From positions 2,600,001 to 2,664,000 of the forward strand of contig NZ_RCHV01000002.1 of the NCBI RefSeq assembly GCF_003665095.1: a stretch of 64,000 nt of DNA, written 5' to 3'. How positions within the stretch are numbered: position 1 is the stretch's first letter; every line of letters begins with the position of its first letter. Made by a program: the position numbers and the translations under genes. Source of the DNA: Streptomyces sp. Z26. Its GTDB lineage: Bacteria; Actinomycetota; Actinomycetes; Streptomycetales; Streptomycetaceae. The notes beneath the pieces were generated by a model. That model had not been told where the DNA came from. It did not search any database and saw only the letters and a list, made by a program, of their open reading frames with translations. Positions 35,631 to 43,992 of the stretch are shown here, in pieces.

Positions 35631-36250
35631 TGACGGCGGTACGTGTACCGGAGATCGCGCAAAGCCTTCTGGAACGGGCGGCGGCAACGCGCGAGTACCG
35701 TGCCTCGCTCCTTCTTCTTCAGCTCAGCGCTGCCGAGGTCGACAGCGGTCGGGAGGCGGAGCGCGAGAACGCCGAGTACCTGCGGCACGTCAGCACGGCT
35801 CACGGGTGGCCCGGACGGAGCTTGGTGGGTGAGGAGGCCGCGGAAGCGGCCTTCACCATCGCCCTGCACGCGGGCCACGACCCGGCGGTGCAAGGCACGT
35901 TGCTGCGGATGCTCGGGGAAGCGGCCCGACGCGGGGAAGCGCAGCTCGTGCAGTGGGCGCACGTGTACGACGGCGTGCTCGTCCAGTCCCACCGGCCGCA
36001 GTTCTACGGCACGCAGTACCGCGTCGGGCCTACGGGGGTCGTGCCCGTACGGATCGCTGAGCCCGCCCACCTCGACCGGCGGCGGGCCAGCGTGGGGCTG
36101 CCGACGTACGCCGAGCAGACCGAAGCCCTGCTGCGCCGGTTCATGGACCCGTCGGCCGCTGCCACGACGTCGCCGCCGGGGTTCGGCCGTACCTCCGGTG
36201 CCGGCCGTCGGACGGCCCGGTACGGGGAGGGGCTGCGCTCCGGCACATAG
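35630..36250 (+). CDS. DUF6624-like protein
   Basis: The 206-residue protein contains AHGWPGRSLVGEEAAEAAF, then IALHAGHDPAVQ and WAHVYDGVLVQSHRPQFYGTQY, a pattern I recognise as the DUF6624 family (conserved HGWP, H-A-x-HD and YGTQ). Function is unknown; the conserved His/Asp residues suggest a binding or catalytic pocket. The N-terminal half is helical and the last 40 residues are low complexity. It overlaps the previous gene by one base and is followed by a terminator hairpin, which separates it from the lanthipeptide operon. Confidence 0.72.
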   Translation: MTAVRVPEIAQSLLERAAATREYRASLLLLQLSAAEVDSGREAERENAEYLRHVSTAHGWPGRSLVGEEAAEAAFTIALHAGHDPAVQGTLLRMLGEAARRGEAQLVQWAHVYDGVLVQSHRPQFYGTQYRVGPTGVVPVRIAEPAHLDRRRASVGLPTYAEQTEALLRRFMDPSAAATTSPPGFGRTSGAGRRTARYGEGLRSGT

Positions 36251-36260
36251 ACCCCCGTCC

Positions 36261-36290
36261 GGCGACCCGGAGGTGACGGGCCGGGTCGCC
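36261..36290 (+). terminator. Terminator before the lanthipeptide methyltransferase gene
   Basis: GGCGACCCGG (36261-36270) pairs perfectly with CCGGGTCGCC (36281-36290) around a 10-base loop. It implies that the methyltransferase gene has its own promoter in the short gap before 36340, or that some read-through occurs. Confidence 0.7.
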
Positions 36291-36339
36291 AGGCGGTTAC
36301 CACGCCACACCCTTGAACCGCACGACCAGGAGAGATCGC

Positions 36340-37590
36340 GTGAATGACGTTCCCGGCATGACGACCGACAGCGCCGCCCAACCGGCCCCTTCCGAGCAGC
36401 AGTTGCGGGATGCGCTCGCGCGGAAACTGATCGAGTCGGGTGCGGCGCGCAGCCCTCGTGTGGTGGAGGCGGTGCGGACCGTACGGCGGCATCTGGCGAC
36501 GCCGGATGCGGACATGGCCCTTACGTACGAGCCGGAGGTCGCCACGGTCACCAAGACGGACTCCGACGGCGTCGACATCAGCTCGGTGTCCGCTCCCCGT
36601 GTGCAGGCGATGCAGCTGGAACAGGCCGAACTCGCTCCCGGGCACACGGTGTTGGAGATCGGCTCGGGCGGCCCGAACGCCGCCTACCTCGCCGAGGTCG
36701 TCGGCGCGGGCGGCCGTGTGGTGACGGTGGACATCGACGCCGAGGTGACCGACCGTGCCGCCCGCTTCCTGGAGGCGACCGGTTACCGGAACGTCACCGT
36801 GCTCACCGCCGACGCCGAGAATGGTGCCCCCGAGCACGGGCCCTTCGACCGGATCGTGGTCACGGTGCAGGCCGCGGACATCCCTCCGGCCTGGCGCGAC
36901 CAGCTCAAGGACGGCGGGCGTCTCGTCGTGCCGCTGCGGATGCGTGGGCTGACGCGGACGGTCGCCTTCGTACGCGACGGCGACACGCTCGTCAGCGACG
37001 GCTTCGAGCTGTGCGGCTTCGTCCCCATGCAAGGGATCGGGGAGAACCGCGTGCGCCTCGCCGTTCTCCACGACGTAGCCGGTGAGGAGATCGCCCTGCG
37101 TCTGGACGGCCACTCCGAACCGGACACCGCCGCGCTCGCGAGCGCCTTGATGTTGCCGCAGGAGAAGGCGTGGTCCGGCGTGACCCTCGGCGGTGAGGAG
37201 TCCAACGAACACCTCGACCTGTGGTTGACCACCGCGCTCGACAACCTCCCGCTGCTGGCGGCGAAGCCCCGTGCGCGGGACCACGGGCTGGTCGCCTCGG
37301 CCTCCCCGCTCGGCATCCCCACGCTCGTGGACGGCGACAGCTTCGCCTATCGCACCGTACGGGCGACCGGCGAGGAGGACCGCTACGAGCTGGGCGCCAT
37401 CGGGCACGGCCCGCGCGGGCGGCAGCTCGCCGAGCGCCTGGTCGAGGAGATCCGCGTCTGGGACCGCGGCCACCGTGGTGACCGGGCCCGTATCACGGTC
37501 CGCCCGGCGGGCACGCCGGACGACCGCCTTCCCGCCGACGGCCGCGTCATCGAGCGCCGTCACTCGCGGGTCACGATCACCTGGCCGTAG
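36340..37590 (+). CDS. FxLD-system protein O-methyltransferase (PCMT-like, LanSA)
   Basis: The 416-residue protein has an N-terminal PCMT-like Rossmann domain: SAPRVQAMQ (84-92), SAM motif I TVLEIGSGGPNAAYLAE and VVTVDIDAEV, then a C-terminal domain of about 190 residues special to this group. It corresponds to the methyltransferase FxLD system family. The studied relative OlvSA methylates an Asp side chain of the modified peptide; succinimide formation and hydrolysis then give isoaspartate. The same is expected here on an Asp of the precursor at 37652. GTG 36340 follows AGGAGAG. The gene is 61 bp upstream of the precursor and probably cotranscribed. Confidence 0.9.
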   Translation: MNDVPGMTTDSAAQPAPSEQQLRDALARKLIESGAARSPRVVEAVRTVRRHLATPDADMALTYEPEVATVTKTDSDGVDISSVSAPRVQAMQLEQAELAPGHTVLEIGSGGPNAAYLAEVVGAGGRVVTVDIDAEVTDRAARFLEATGYRNVTVLTADAENGAPEHGPFDRIVVTVQAADIPPAWRDQLKDGGRLVVPLRMRGLTRTVAFVRDGDTLVSDGFELCGFVPMQGIGENRVRLAVLHDVAGEEIALRLDGHSEPDTAALASALMLPQEKAWSGVTLGGEESNEHLDLWLTTALDNLPLLAAKPRARDHGLVASASPLGIPTLVDGDSFAYRTVRATGEEDRYELGAIGHGPRGRQLAERLVEEIRVWDRGHRGDRARITVRPAGTPDDRLPADGRVIERRHSRVTITWP

Positions 37591-37651
37591 CCGCCGAGAG
37601 GCGCGGTCCAGGTAGCCCAGCACATCCCTACGACTCCCTTTGGAGAGCGAG

Positions 37652-37855
37652 ATGGCACAGGCACAGCAGACCGGTTCCGGCACGGCATGGAAGGCGGCGA
37701 CCGACTACGGCGGAGCGGGCGGCGGGGACTTCGATCTGAGGATCGAGACCATCGCGTCCGCGCCCGTCCTCGGCGCGCTGCTGAACGACACCAGCGACAA
37801 CTGCACCGCGACCTGTTCGTCCGCCTGCTCGAACAGCACGTGCATCGGCGGCTGA
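37652..37855 (+). CDS. FxLD-family class I lanthipeptide precursor peptide
   Basis: The 67-residue peptide has a Gly/Ala-rich leader with the FDLRIETI box (residues 27-34), a variant of the FxLD leader motif read by the dehydratase, and a C-terminal core rich in Ser, Thr and Cys. Cys are at 51, 55, 59 and 64; Ser/Thr at 47, 48, 52, 54, 56, 57, 60, 62 and 63; Asp at 46 and 49. Up to four (methyl)lanthionine rings are possible, and Asp46 or Asp49 is the likely methyltransferase/isoAsp site. The core start is unknown, probably after residues 38-42. ATG 37652 is preceded by GGAGAGCGAG; an upstream TTG is unlikely. A strong hairpin follows. Confidence 0.9.
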   Translation: MAQAQQTGSGTAWKAATDYGGAGGGDFDLRIETIASAPVLGALLNDTSDNCTATCSSACSNSTCIGG

Positions 37856-37880
37856 CCGAGCAGCACCCGTAGTGGACGGG

Positions 37881-37918
37881 CCCGGGGGTGGGCGCCCGGT
37901 CGGACGCCCACCCCCGGG
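37881..37918 (+). terminator. Attenuator-type hairpin between precursor and dehydratase genes
   Basis: A perfect 14-bp stem CCCGGGGGTGGGCG (37881-37894) with 37905-37918 and a 10-base loop lies 25 bases after the precursor stop and 27 bases before the dehydratase start. No U tract follows. Such partial terminators let the precursor be made in excess over the enzymes. Confidence 0.8.
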
Positions 37919-37945
37919 GGGTCGCGGCGAATCGGAGGAGTACGC

Positions 37946-40900
37946 ATGCGCTACCGCAGTGTTGACGCGAGCATGATCAGGGCTTCGGTGTTCCCGCTCG
38001 TCGACGACGCGCCCGCGTGGCCCGGCGAGGCAGCGGGTGTCGAAGAGGTCCGCGCGTGGGTGGAACAGGTCTGGGCGGACAGCCGATGCGCCGAGGCCGT
38101 GGCCCACGCCTCCCCGCGGCTGGCTGCCGCTGTCCGGGAGGTGGCCGAGGGTTCCGCGGGGGCCTCGCGCGTACGACGCACCGGCCGGTCGCTGGCCCGC
38201 TACCTGCTGCGGATGCGCTACCGCGCGACGCCGTTCGGGCTGTTCGCCGGTCCCACCGTCGCCCGCACCGGCCCCGTGGCGCGCGCCAACTGGGGCACGG
38301 GGGATCGGGCGTTCGCGCGCGCGTCGGCCGCCTGGTTGCAGCAGGTCTCCGCCGCCCTGGAGCACGACCCGGAGGTGCTGCGGCACCTGACCGTGGTGGC
38401 CGACCCCGCAACCACCGTGCGCGGTGCGCGCATCACGGTGCTGAACCAGCCGGGCCCGGACGGCCCCACGGACACCTCCCTGCGGCGTACGCCGGTCAGC
38501 GAGGCCGCGGTGGTGCTGGCCCGTTCCCCGCTGCCCGTCCACGTCCTGGTGGCCAAGCTCAACGCCACCTACCCCGACGCCCCGAAGAAGGTCATCGAGG
38601 CGATGGTGGGCGACCTGGTCGCGCACCGCGTGCTGCTGACCGAGCTAGAGGCCCCGATGACCTGCCCCGATGCGCTGGACCACCTGGTGACCCTGCTCGA
38701 CGAGAGCGACGCCGACGTACGGACCGCCGTCGGTCTGTGTTCCCTGGTCCAGCTCCTCGACCAGCACAACCGCGCCCGCCCCGAGGAGCAAACGGAGTTG
38801 CGCGCGAACGTCGCCGGGGCGATGACCGCCCTGGCCCCGGTGACCGATCGACCGCTCATGGTCGACGTCCGCCCGGACGGCGACCTCGTCCTACCGCACG
38901 CGGTCGCCCGCGAAGCCGAGCGCGCCCTGACGGTGATGGCCCGGATCACGCCGTACCCCCACGGGTCGGCGGCGTGGAAGGACTACCGGTCCCGGTTCCT
39001 GGAGCGGTACAGCACCGGAACCGTCGTCCCCGTACGCGAGTTGACCGACCCGGACACCGGTCTCGGCTTCCCCGTCGGGTACCGCGGCACGGTCCTGCCC
39101 CGGCCCGTCCTGGCCACCACGGCCCGGGACGAGCACCTGCTCGCCCTCGCCCAGGACGCGGCCCTCACCCAGCAGCGCACGATCACCTTGACCGAGGACG
39201 ACCTCCGCGCGCTCAGCCTGGGCGACCCCGCAGCCGTGCCCGCCCACGTCGAGCTGTGCTTCAGCGTGCTGGCGGAGTCCACCCGCGCTCTGGACGAAGG
39301 CCGCTTCCACCTCTCCACCACCGGCCTGTCGCTGGCCGCCGGAGCCCTCGACGGCCGCTTCCTGCCCCTGCTGGAGAAGGCGGACCGGGACCGGATGACC
39401 GCCGCGTACGAGGCGCTGCCCACGCTCACCGAAGACGCGACCCGGGTGCAGCTCTCCGCTCCGCCGCTGCGGCACCACACCCACAACGTCGCCCGCACGC
39501 CCCAAACGGCCCCGGAAGTCCTGTCCGTGGGCGAACACCATCCGGCCGCCACGATCGACATCGACGACCTGGGCGTGACCGCTGAGGACGGGCGGCTGTG
39601 CCTCGTCTCCCTGTCCACCGGCCGCTGCCTGGAACCCGCGGTGATGAGCGCGGTCGAACTGAGCACCGCGACACACCCGTTGGTCCGCTTCCTGTCCGAG
39701 GTCCACCGCTCCCACGCCGCCGTCCTCGCCCCCTTCGCCTGGGGTACGGCAGCCTCGCTGCCGTACCTGCCCGAAGTCCGCCACGGCCGTACGATCCTCT
39801 CCGCCGCGTGCTGGCGCCTGCGCGCCCGCGACCTCGACGGCCACGGCAGCTGGGAGCAGCGGTTCCTCGCCTGGCGGCTGCGCTACGGCCCCCCGCAGAC
39901 GGTCTACGCGGGCTCCAGCGACCGGCAGCTGCGCCTCGACCTCGACGTGCGCGGCCACCGCGACCTGCTGCGCGCCGAGTTGGCCCGGCACGACACCGTC
40001 GCCCTGCACGAAGCGCCCCCGGAGAGCGCGTACGGCTGGATCGGCCGCGCCCACGAGGTGACCATGTCCTTCGCCACCCAGCAACCCGCCGCCCCCGCTC
40101 CCGCGCGGTACGCGGTCGCCCGGCGCGACGACGGCCGTACTCCCGGCATCGCGGACGACGCGTACGTGAAGCTGTACGGCAGCACGGCCCGCGCCGACGA
40201 GGTCCTGACCCACCACCTGCCGCGCCTCCTCGACGACGTGACGACGCTGTTCCGGGGGACGTTCACCGATGGGCTGCTGTCCGCGGAACTGGTCGAGGAC
40301 ATGTCCGCGCCGGGCGCGTGGTTCATCCGGTACGCCGACCCCGAACCGCACCTGCGCGTGCGGCTGAGCCTGCCCCGCCCCGCGGACTTCGGCGCCGTGG
40401 CCTGGGAACTGGCACGGTGGGCGGACGCACTACGGACGGAAGGGCTCCTCCAACGCGTGCAGTGGGACACCTACGTCCCCGAACACGGCCGCTACGGCAC
40501 CGGCCCCGCCCTGAAAGCCGCCGAGGACTACTTCGCCGCCGACTCGACCGCCGCGCTGGCCCAGCTGCGCATGGACCTCCCCCCTGGCCTGCGCCCGGCC
40601 GTGACCGCCGGCTCGTACGTGGACATCGCCACCGGACTCCTCGACTCCCCCACCGCCGCCCGCTCCTGGCTGATCCGGCACCTGCCGCGCGGCGACGGCC
40701 CCGCGACGCCCCGCCCCGCGCAGGCCCTCGCCGTACGGCTGGTCGAGGACGACCCCGGTTCGGTCCTCCGCGACCTCCCCGGCGGCCACGCCGTCCACGA
40801 CGCCTGGCAGCACCGTCGCAACGCGCTCGCCCGCTACCGCCAGGCCCTGGACACCGCCGGGCTCCCGCCGGGCACCGTGCTGCCGTCCCTGCTGCACATG

Positions 40901-41011
40901 CACCACAACCGAGTCGCCGGGATCGACACCGACGCCGAGTCCGCCTGTCGGCGTACGGCCCGCGCCGCCGCCTTGTCCTGGACCGTCCGCCGCGAAGGAG
41001 AACAGCGGTGA
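37946..41011 (+). CDS. lanB: Full-length lantibiotic dehydratase (LanB)
   Basis: The 1021-residue protein is a complete class I LanB: an N-terminal glutamylation domain (about 1-720; RYRATPFGLFAGPTVA near residue 90 is the conserved block) and a C-terminal elimination domain of the SpaB_C type (about 735-1015; WFIRYADPEPHLRVRL). It should activate Ser/Thr of the precursor with glutamyl-tRNA and eliminate glutamate to give dehydroalanine and dehydrobutyrine. ATG 37946 follows GGAGGAG. It overlaps lanC by four bases (GTGA), so the enzymes are made together. Length matches NisB-type enzymes. Confidence 0.95.
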   Translation: MRYRSVDASMIRASVFPLVDDAPAWPGEAAGVEEVRAWVEQVWADSRCAEAVAHASPRLAAAVREVAEGSAGASRVRRTGRSLARYLLRMRYRATPFGLFAGPTVARTGPVARANWGTGDRAFARASAAWLQQVSAALEHDPEVLRHLTVVADPATTVRGARITVLNQPGPDGPTDTSLRRTPVSEAAVVLARSPLPVHVLVAKLNATYPDAPKKVIEAMVGDLVAHRVLLTELEAPMTCPDALDHLVTLLDESDADVRTAVGLCSLVQLLDQHNRARPEEQTELRANVAGAMTALAPVTDRPLMVDVRPDGDLVLPHAVAREAERALTVMARITPYPHGSAAWKDYRSRFLERYSTGTVVPVRELTDPDTGLGFPVGYRGTVLPRPVLATTARDEHLLALAQDAALTQQRTITLTEDDLRALSLGDPAAVPAHVELCFSVLAESTRALDEGRFHLSTTGLSLAAGALDGRFLPLLEKADRDRMTAAYEALPTLTEDATRVQLSAPPLRHHTHNVARTPQTAPEVLSVGEHHPAATIDIDDLGVTAEDGRLCLVSLSTGRCLEPAVMSAVELSTATHPLVRFLSEVHRSHAAVLAPFAWGTAASLPYLPEVRHGRTILSAACWRLRARDLDGHGSWEQRFLAWRLRYGPPQTVYAGSSDRQLRLDLDVRGHRDLLRAELARHDTVALHEAPPESAYGWIGRAHEVTMSFATQQPAAPAPARYAVARRDDGRTPGIADDAYVKLYGSTARADEVLTHHLPRLLDDVTTLFRGTFTDGLLSAELVEDMSAPGAWFIRYADPEPHLRVRLSLPRPADFGAVAWELARWADALRTEGLLQRVQWDTYVPEHGRYGTGPALKAAEDYFAADSTAALAQLRMDLPPGLRPAVTAGSYVDIATGLLDSPTAARSWLIRHLPRGDGPATPRPAQALAVRLVEDDPGSVLRDLPGGHAVHDAWQHRRNALARYRQALDTAGLPPGTVLPSLLHMHHNRVAGIDTDAESACRRTARAAALSWTVRREGEQR

Positions 41012-42147
41012 CCGCCGCCCCAGCACCCCGCGAAACCGGCCTCTCCCAGCGGCAGTCCCTCGCGCACGGACCGCTCAGCACCGCCCTGCTCCACGTCGAA
41101 CGCGCCCGCCGCGGCACCGAGGACTGGCACGAAGCACGCCGTCTGCTCGCGACCACCGGCCCGTTGATCGACGGCCCCGACGCCGGATTGTTCCTCGGCG
41201 CTCCCGCCCTGTGCTTCGTGCTGCACCTGGCCGCCGACGGCACCGACCGCTACGCGCGCGCCCTGCACACCCTCGACCGTGCGGTGGCCGCACACACCCG
41301 TACCCGGCTGGCCGCCGCACACGACCGGATCGACACCGGCCGCCGCCCCGCCTTCGCTGAGTACGACCTCTTCCGCGGCCTGACCGGCATCGGCGCGCTG
41401 CTCCTGCTCCGCCACCCCACCGGCGCCGAGCTACGGGACGTCCTGGAGTACCTGGTCCGCCTCACCGAACCGTTCACCGACCCGAACGGACAGGCCCTAC
41501 CGGGCTGGTGGGTGGCACACGCCCCGGCCAGCGACCCGACCGCCACCCCCGGCGGACACGCCAACGCCGGACTCGCACACGGCATCACCGGCCCCCTCGC
41601 CCTTCTCGCCCTGGCCATACGCGCAGGCGTCACCGTCGACGGGCACGAGAACGCCATCCGCCGCATCTGCCGATGGCTCGACCAGATCCGGCAGAACGAC
41701 CACCACGGGCTGCACTGGCCACCCTGGACCACCCACCACAGCACCCCACCGACCCGACCGGCCACACCCGGCTGGTGCTACGGCACCCCCGGCCTCGTAC
41801 GCGCCCAACAACTCGCCGCCATCGTCCTCGAAGACGCCGCGCGCAAGCGCATGGCCGAACGCGCCCTCACCTCCTGCCTCACCAGCACCCGTCAGCTCGA
41901 CAAGGTCACCGACCGCGGCCTGTGCCACGGCCTCGGCGGCATCCTCCGCACCGTTCAACGCGTCGCCCAGGACGCCGAACACCCCGCCGAGTACGACCGC
42001 CAACTCGGCGTCCTCGCCCACCGGTTCGCAGCAGCACCCGAACCCGAAGACGACGGCTTCCTCCTCGGCAAGACCGGAGCAGCACTCGCCTTCCAAGACG
42101 CCGCCGGACCCCGAGGGCAGTGGGACACCTGCCTGCTCCTGACATGA
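41008..42147 (+). CDS. lanC: Lanthionine synthetase C family cyclase (LanC)
   Basis: The 379-residue protein has the LanC zinc site: Cys257 in PGWCYGTPG, Cys306 and His307 in GLCHGLGG, plus the conserved GLAHGITGPLALL with His191 as likely acid/base. It is an alpha-toroid that activates Cys thiols on Zn and adds them to dehydroamino acids to close (methyl)lanthionine rings. GTG 41008 overlaps the lanB stop, and its own stop overlaps the next ATG, so the three are translationally coupled. GC is lower in wobble-poor Thr/His stretches at the 3' end, but the frame is intact. Confidence 0.94.
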   Translation: MTAAPAPRETGLSQRQSLAHGPLSTALLHVERARRGTEDWHEARRLLATTGPLIDGPDAGLFLGAPALCFVLHLAADGTDRYARALHTLDRAVAAHTRTRLAAAHDRIDTGRRPAFAEYDLFRGLTGIGALLLLRHPTGAELRDVLEYLVRLTEPFTDPNGQALPGWWVAHAPASDPTATPGGHANAGLAHGITGPLALLALAIRAGVTVDGHENAIRRICRWLDQIRQNDHHGLHWPPWTTHHSTPPTRPATPGWCYGTPGLVRAQQLAAIVLEDAARKRMAERALTSCLTSTRQLDKVTDRGLCHGLGGILRTVQRVAQDAEHPAEYDRQLGVLAHRFAAAPEPEDDGFLLGKTGAALAFQDAAGPRGQWDTCLLLT

Positions 42148-43121
42148 CCAGCCACGACCCCGACCATGTCGAGGACGCCGTCCTCGCCATCCTCGGCGGC
42201 GCCCCCGTCGAGGACACGGCCCGCACGACCGGCATCTCCGCACCCCAACTCGCCGCAGCCGTCGAGCAGTACCGGACAGCGGGCCGCGCCGCGCTCGACA
42301 CCGCGCGAACCGGATGGCACCAGGTCAACATCCGCTTCGCGGACCACGAACACGCAGAGCGCGCGTTCCGCGCCTATCTCGCCCCCGCACTGCGCGCCGA
42401 ACCCGTCGACCTGTGGTGGTTCCTGCGGAAAGCCCCGTACTGGCGCCTGCGCTACCACCCCGCACCCGGCACGAGCACGCAGGACGCCATCGACCACGTC
42501 ACCAGCGCACTCGACAGCTCCGTCTCCTGGGGCGTCACCTCCCACTGGAAACCCGCACTCTACGAACCGGAGACCGTCGCCTTCGGCGGCCCGACCGGAC
42601 TCCCCCTCGCACACGCGCTGTTCCACACCGACAGCAACGGCGTACTCGACTACCTCCACACCACGCAAACCGAACCCTCCCGGGTGCTGGAACCCCGAGA
42701 AACCTCCCTGCTGGCCATGACCACACTCCTGCGCGCCGCACGACTGGAGCTCGGCGAACAGGGCGACGTCTGGGCACACGTCGAACAACGCCGCCCACTC
42801 CCCAACGACATCGCTCCTGAGCGGATCGACTCCATGGTGAAACCGATGGAACGCCTCCTGCTCACCGACACAGGCCCGTTGGTCGACTCCGGCCCCCTCG
42901 CACCCGTACGAACGTGGTTTAAGGCCCTGGACGACAGCGGCCGACGCCTGACGGACGCCGCCGAGGACGGACAACTCACCGCAGGCAAACGCGCCATCCT
43001 CGCGCGACACATCCTCTTCCACTGGAACCGCATGGGCTTCACCACCCGACAACAGGCCATCTGGGCCCGCGCGGCACGGCAAGCAGCAACCGGCGAGACG
43101 CCGACCAGACGACCGGACTGA
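42144..43121 (+). CDS. Stand-alone SpaB_C-type lanthipeptide/thiopeptide biosynthesis protein
   Basis: The 325-residue protein resembles the C-terminal domain of LanB (thiopeptide-type bacteriocin biosynthesis): GWHQVNIRFADHEHAERAF opens the fold near residue 57, followed by WWFLRKAPYWRLRYHP and a helical C-terminal half with ARHILFHWNRMGF. LanB at 37946 already has such a domain, so this is a second copy. Stand-alone relatives act in elimination, pyridine formation or amino-acid ligation (PEARL-like). In FxLD clusters it is a usual partner with an unsettled role. It overlaps lanC by four bases and ends the operon. Confidence 0.87.
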   Translation: MTSHDPDHVEDAVLAILGGAPVEDTARTTGISAPQLAAAVEQYRTAGRAALDTARTGWHQVNIRFADHEHAERAFRAYLAPALRAEPVDLWWFLRKAPYWRLRYHPAPGTSTQDAIDHVTSALDSSVSWGVTSHWKPALYEPETVAFGGPTGLPLAHALFHTDSNGVLDYLHTTQTEPSRVLEPRETSLLAMTTLLRAARLELGEQGDVWAHVEQRRPLPNDIAPERIDSMVKPMERLLLTDTGPLVDSGPLAPVRTWFKALDDSGRRLTDAAEDGQLTAGKRAILARHILFHWNRMGFTTRQQAIWARAARQAATGETPTRRPD

Positions 43122-43370
43122 AGTAGCGATTCGTTGAGAGTATGGTCACCCGCCACAAGATGAAGTGTTGGCCGTGTGGGCGACAGCCGGCGCCCCTCGA
43201 ACTCACTCAGAATACGGTCCCGAGCCGCTTATGTAGCATCGGCAAGTGAACGACGACTGCGCGATAGGAGCTTTGCACTCTGCACGTACGGGTTGAATGC
43301 ACACCTTGCGCTCGAGCACGAACAGCTTCTTCCTCTACTATCCTCGATCGACATATGTCAGACTAGCGTC

Positions 43371-43511
43371 GTGAGTGAACTCGTGACCGCGATCGCCAGT
43401 GGGACGGCTGTTCTCGCCGTCGGAGGAGCAGCCTCGACTGTTCAGGTATGGAAGGTGAAGAAAAGCGCTGCTGAAGCTAGCATGACCCGTAAGCACGGGA
43501 CGCGCAATTGA
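43371..43511 (+). CDS. Possible 46-residue single-TM peptide
   Basis: A GTG at 43371 opens a frame with an N-terminal hydrophobic helix (LVTAIASGTAVLAVGGAAST) and a basic tail KVKKSAAEASMTRKHG. It resembles small membrane peptides. The longer frame starting at 43176 looks non-coding before this point. No ribosome site is obvious. It lies in the lower-GC right part of the island, so codon bias does not help. Confidence 0.3.
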   Translation: MSELVTAIASGTAVLAVGGAASTVQVWKVKKSAAEASMTRKHGTRN

Positions 43512-43567
43512 TTGGATAGATTCGGACCGCAGGGCAAGCGTGGATTGACTACCTCCTGCAAACATGA

Positions 43568-43935
43568 ACACGACCAGCAGACGGACAGAGCGTTGACGAG
43601 CCATCATTCACGGTCCACACGAACGAATTACGTGAAGCCACTTACCGAGCGATGGAAAAATCCCACATAAAAACAGTGACGACTTCTCCTACGGGCCCTT
43701 TGGCAACCGGATTAGGCAATTGCAACAACAGGTTGAGGAAGTCGTAAGACGCGATGATTAAAACCTTGCGAGGCACTTACTCTCCGCCGACCCAAACCTT
43801 GACATTTCCAATCGGGATGCCTTCACGTACGTGCAATTGGAACAGGGCATCTCGACAAAACGCCTGAACCACAGCCCAAAGCTGCGACCATTACGAATGG
43901 AGCACTTCGGAGATCCGATATTTATTCCATCGTGA
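43568..43935 (+). pseudogene. Decayed coding region of unknown family
   Basis: Two frames read like the remains of one protein. The first gives TNELREATYRAMEKSH up to about 43663; one frame over, SDDFSYGPFGNRIRQLQQQ and VEEVVRRDD run to a TAA at 43759. The same frame then continues with NLARHLLSADPNLDISNRD and ends at TGA 43933-43935 after HFGDPIFIPS. The composition (balanced charged and aromatic residues, TTA codons) is protein-like. A frameshift and a nonsense mutation are implied. I recognise no family. Confidence 0.45.
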
Positions 43936-43992
43936 TCCCGCACTATCGAAGCAACGTGAGTATATATTACGACGACACGCAAGGAGACGAAG

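Noticed and set aside
43338..43607. Minus-strand 89-codon frame in the low-GC region
   Set aside because: No ribosome site, no domain, and it overlaps the better supported plus-strand peptide and decayed gene.
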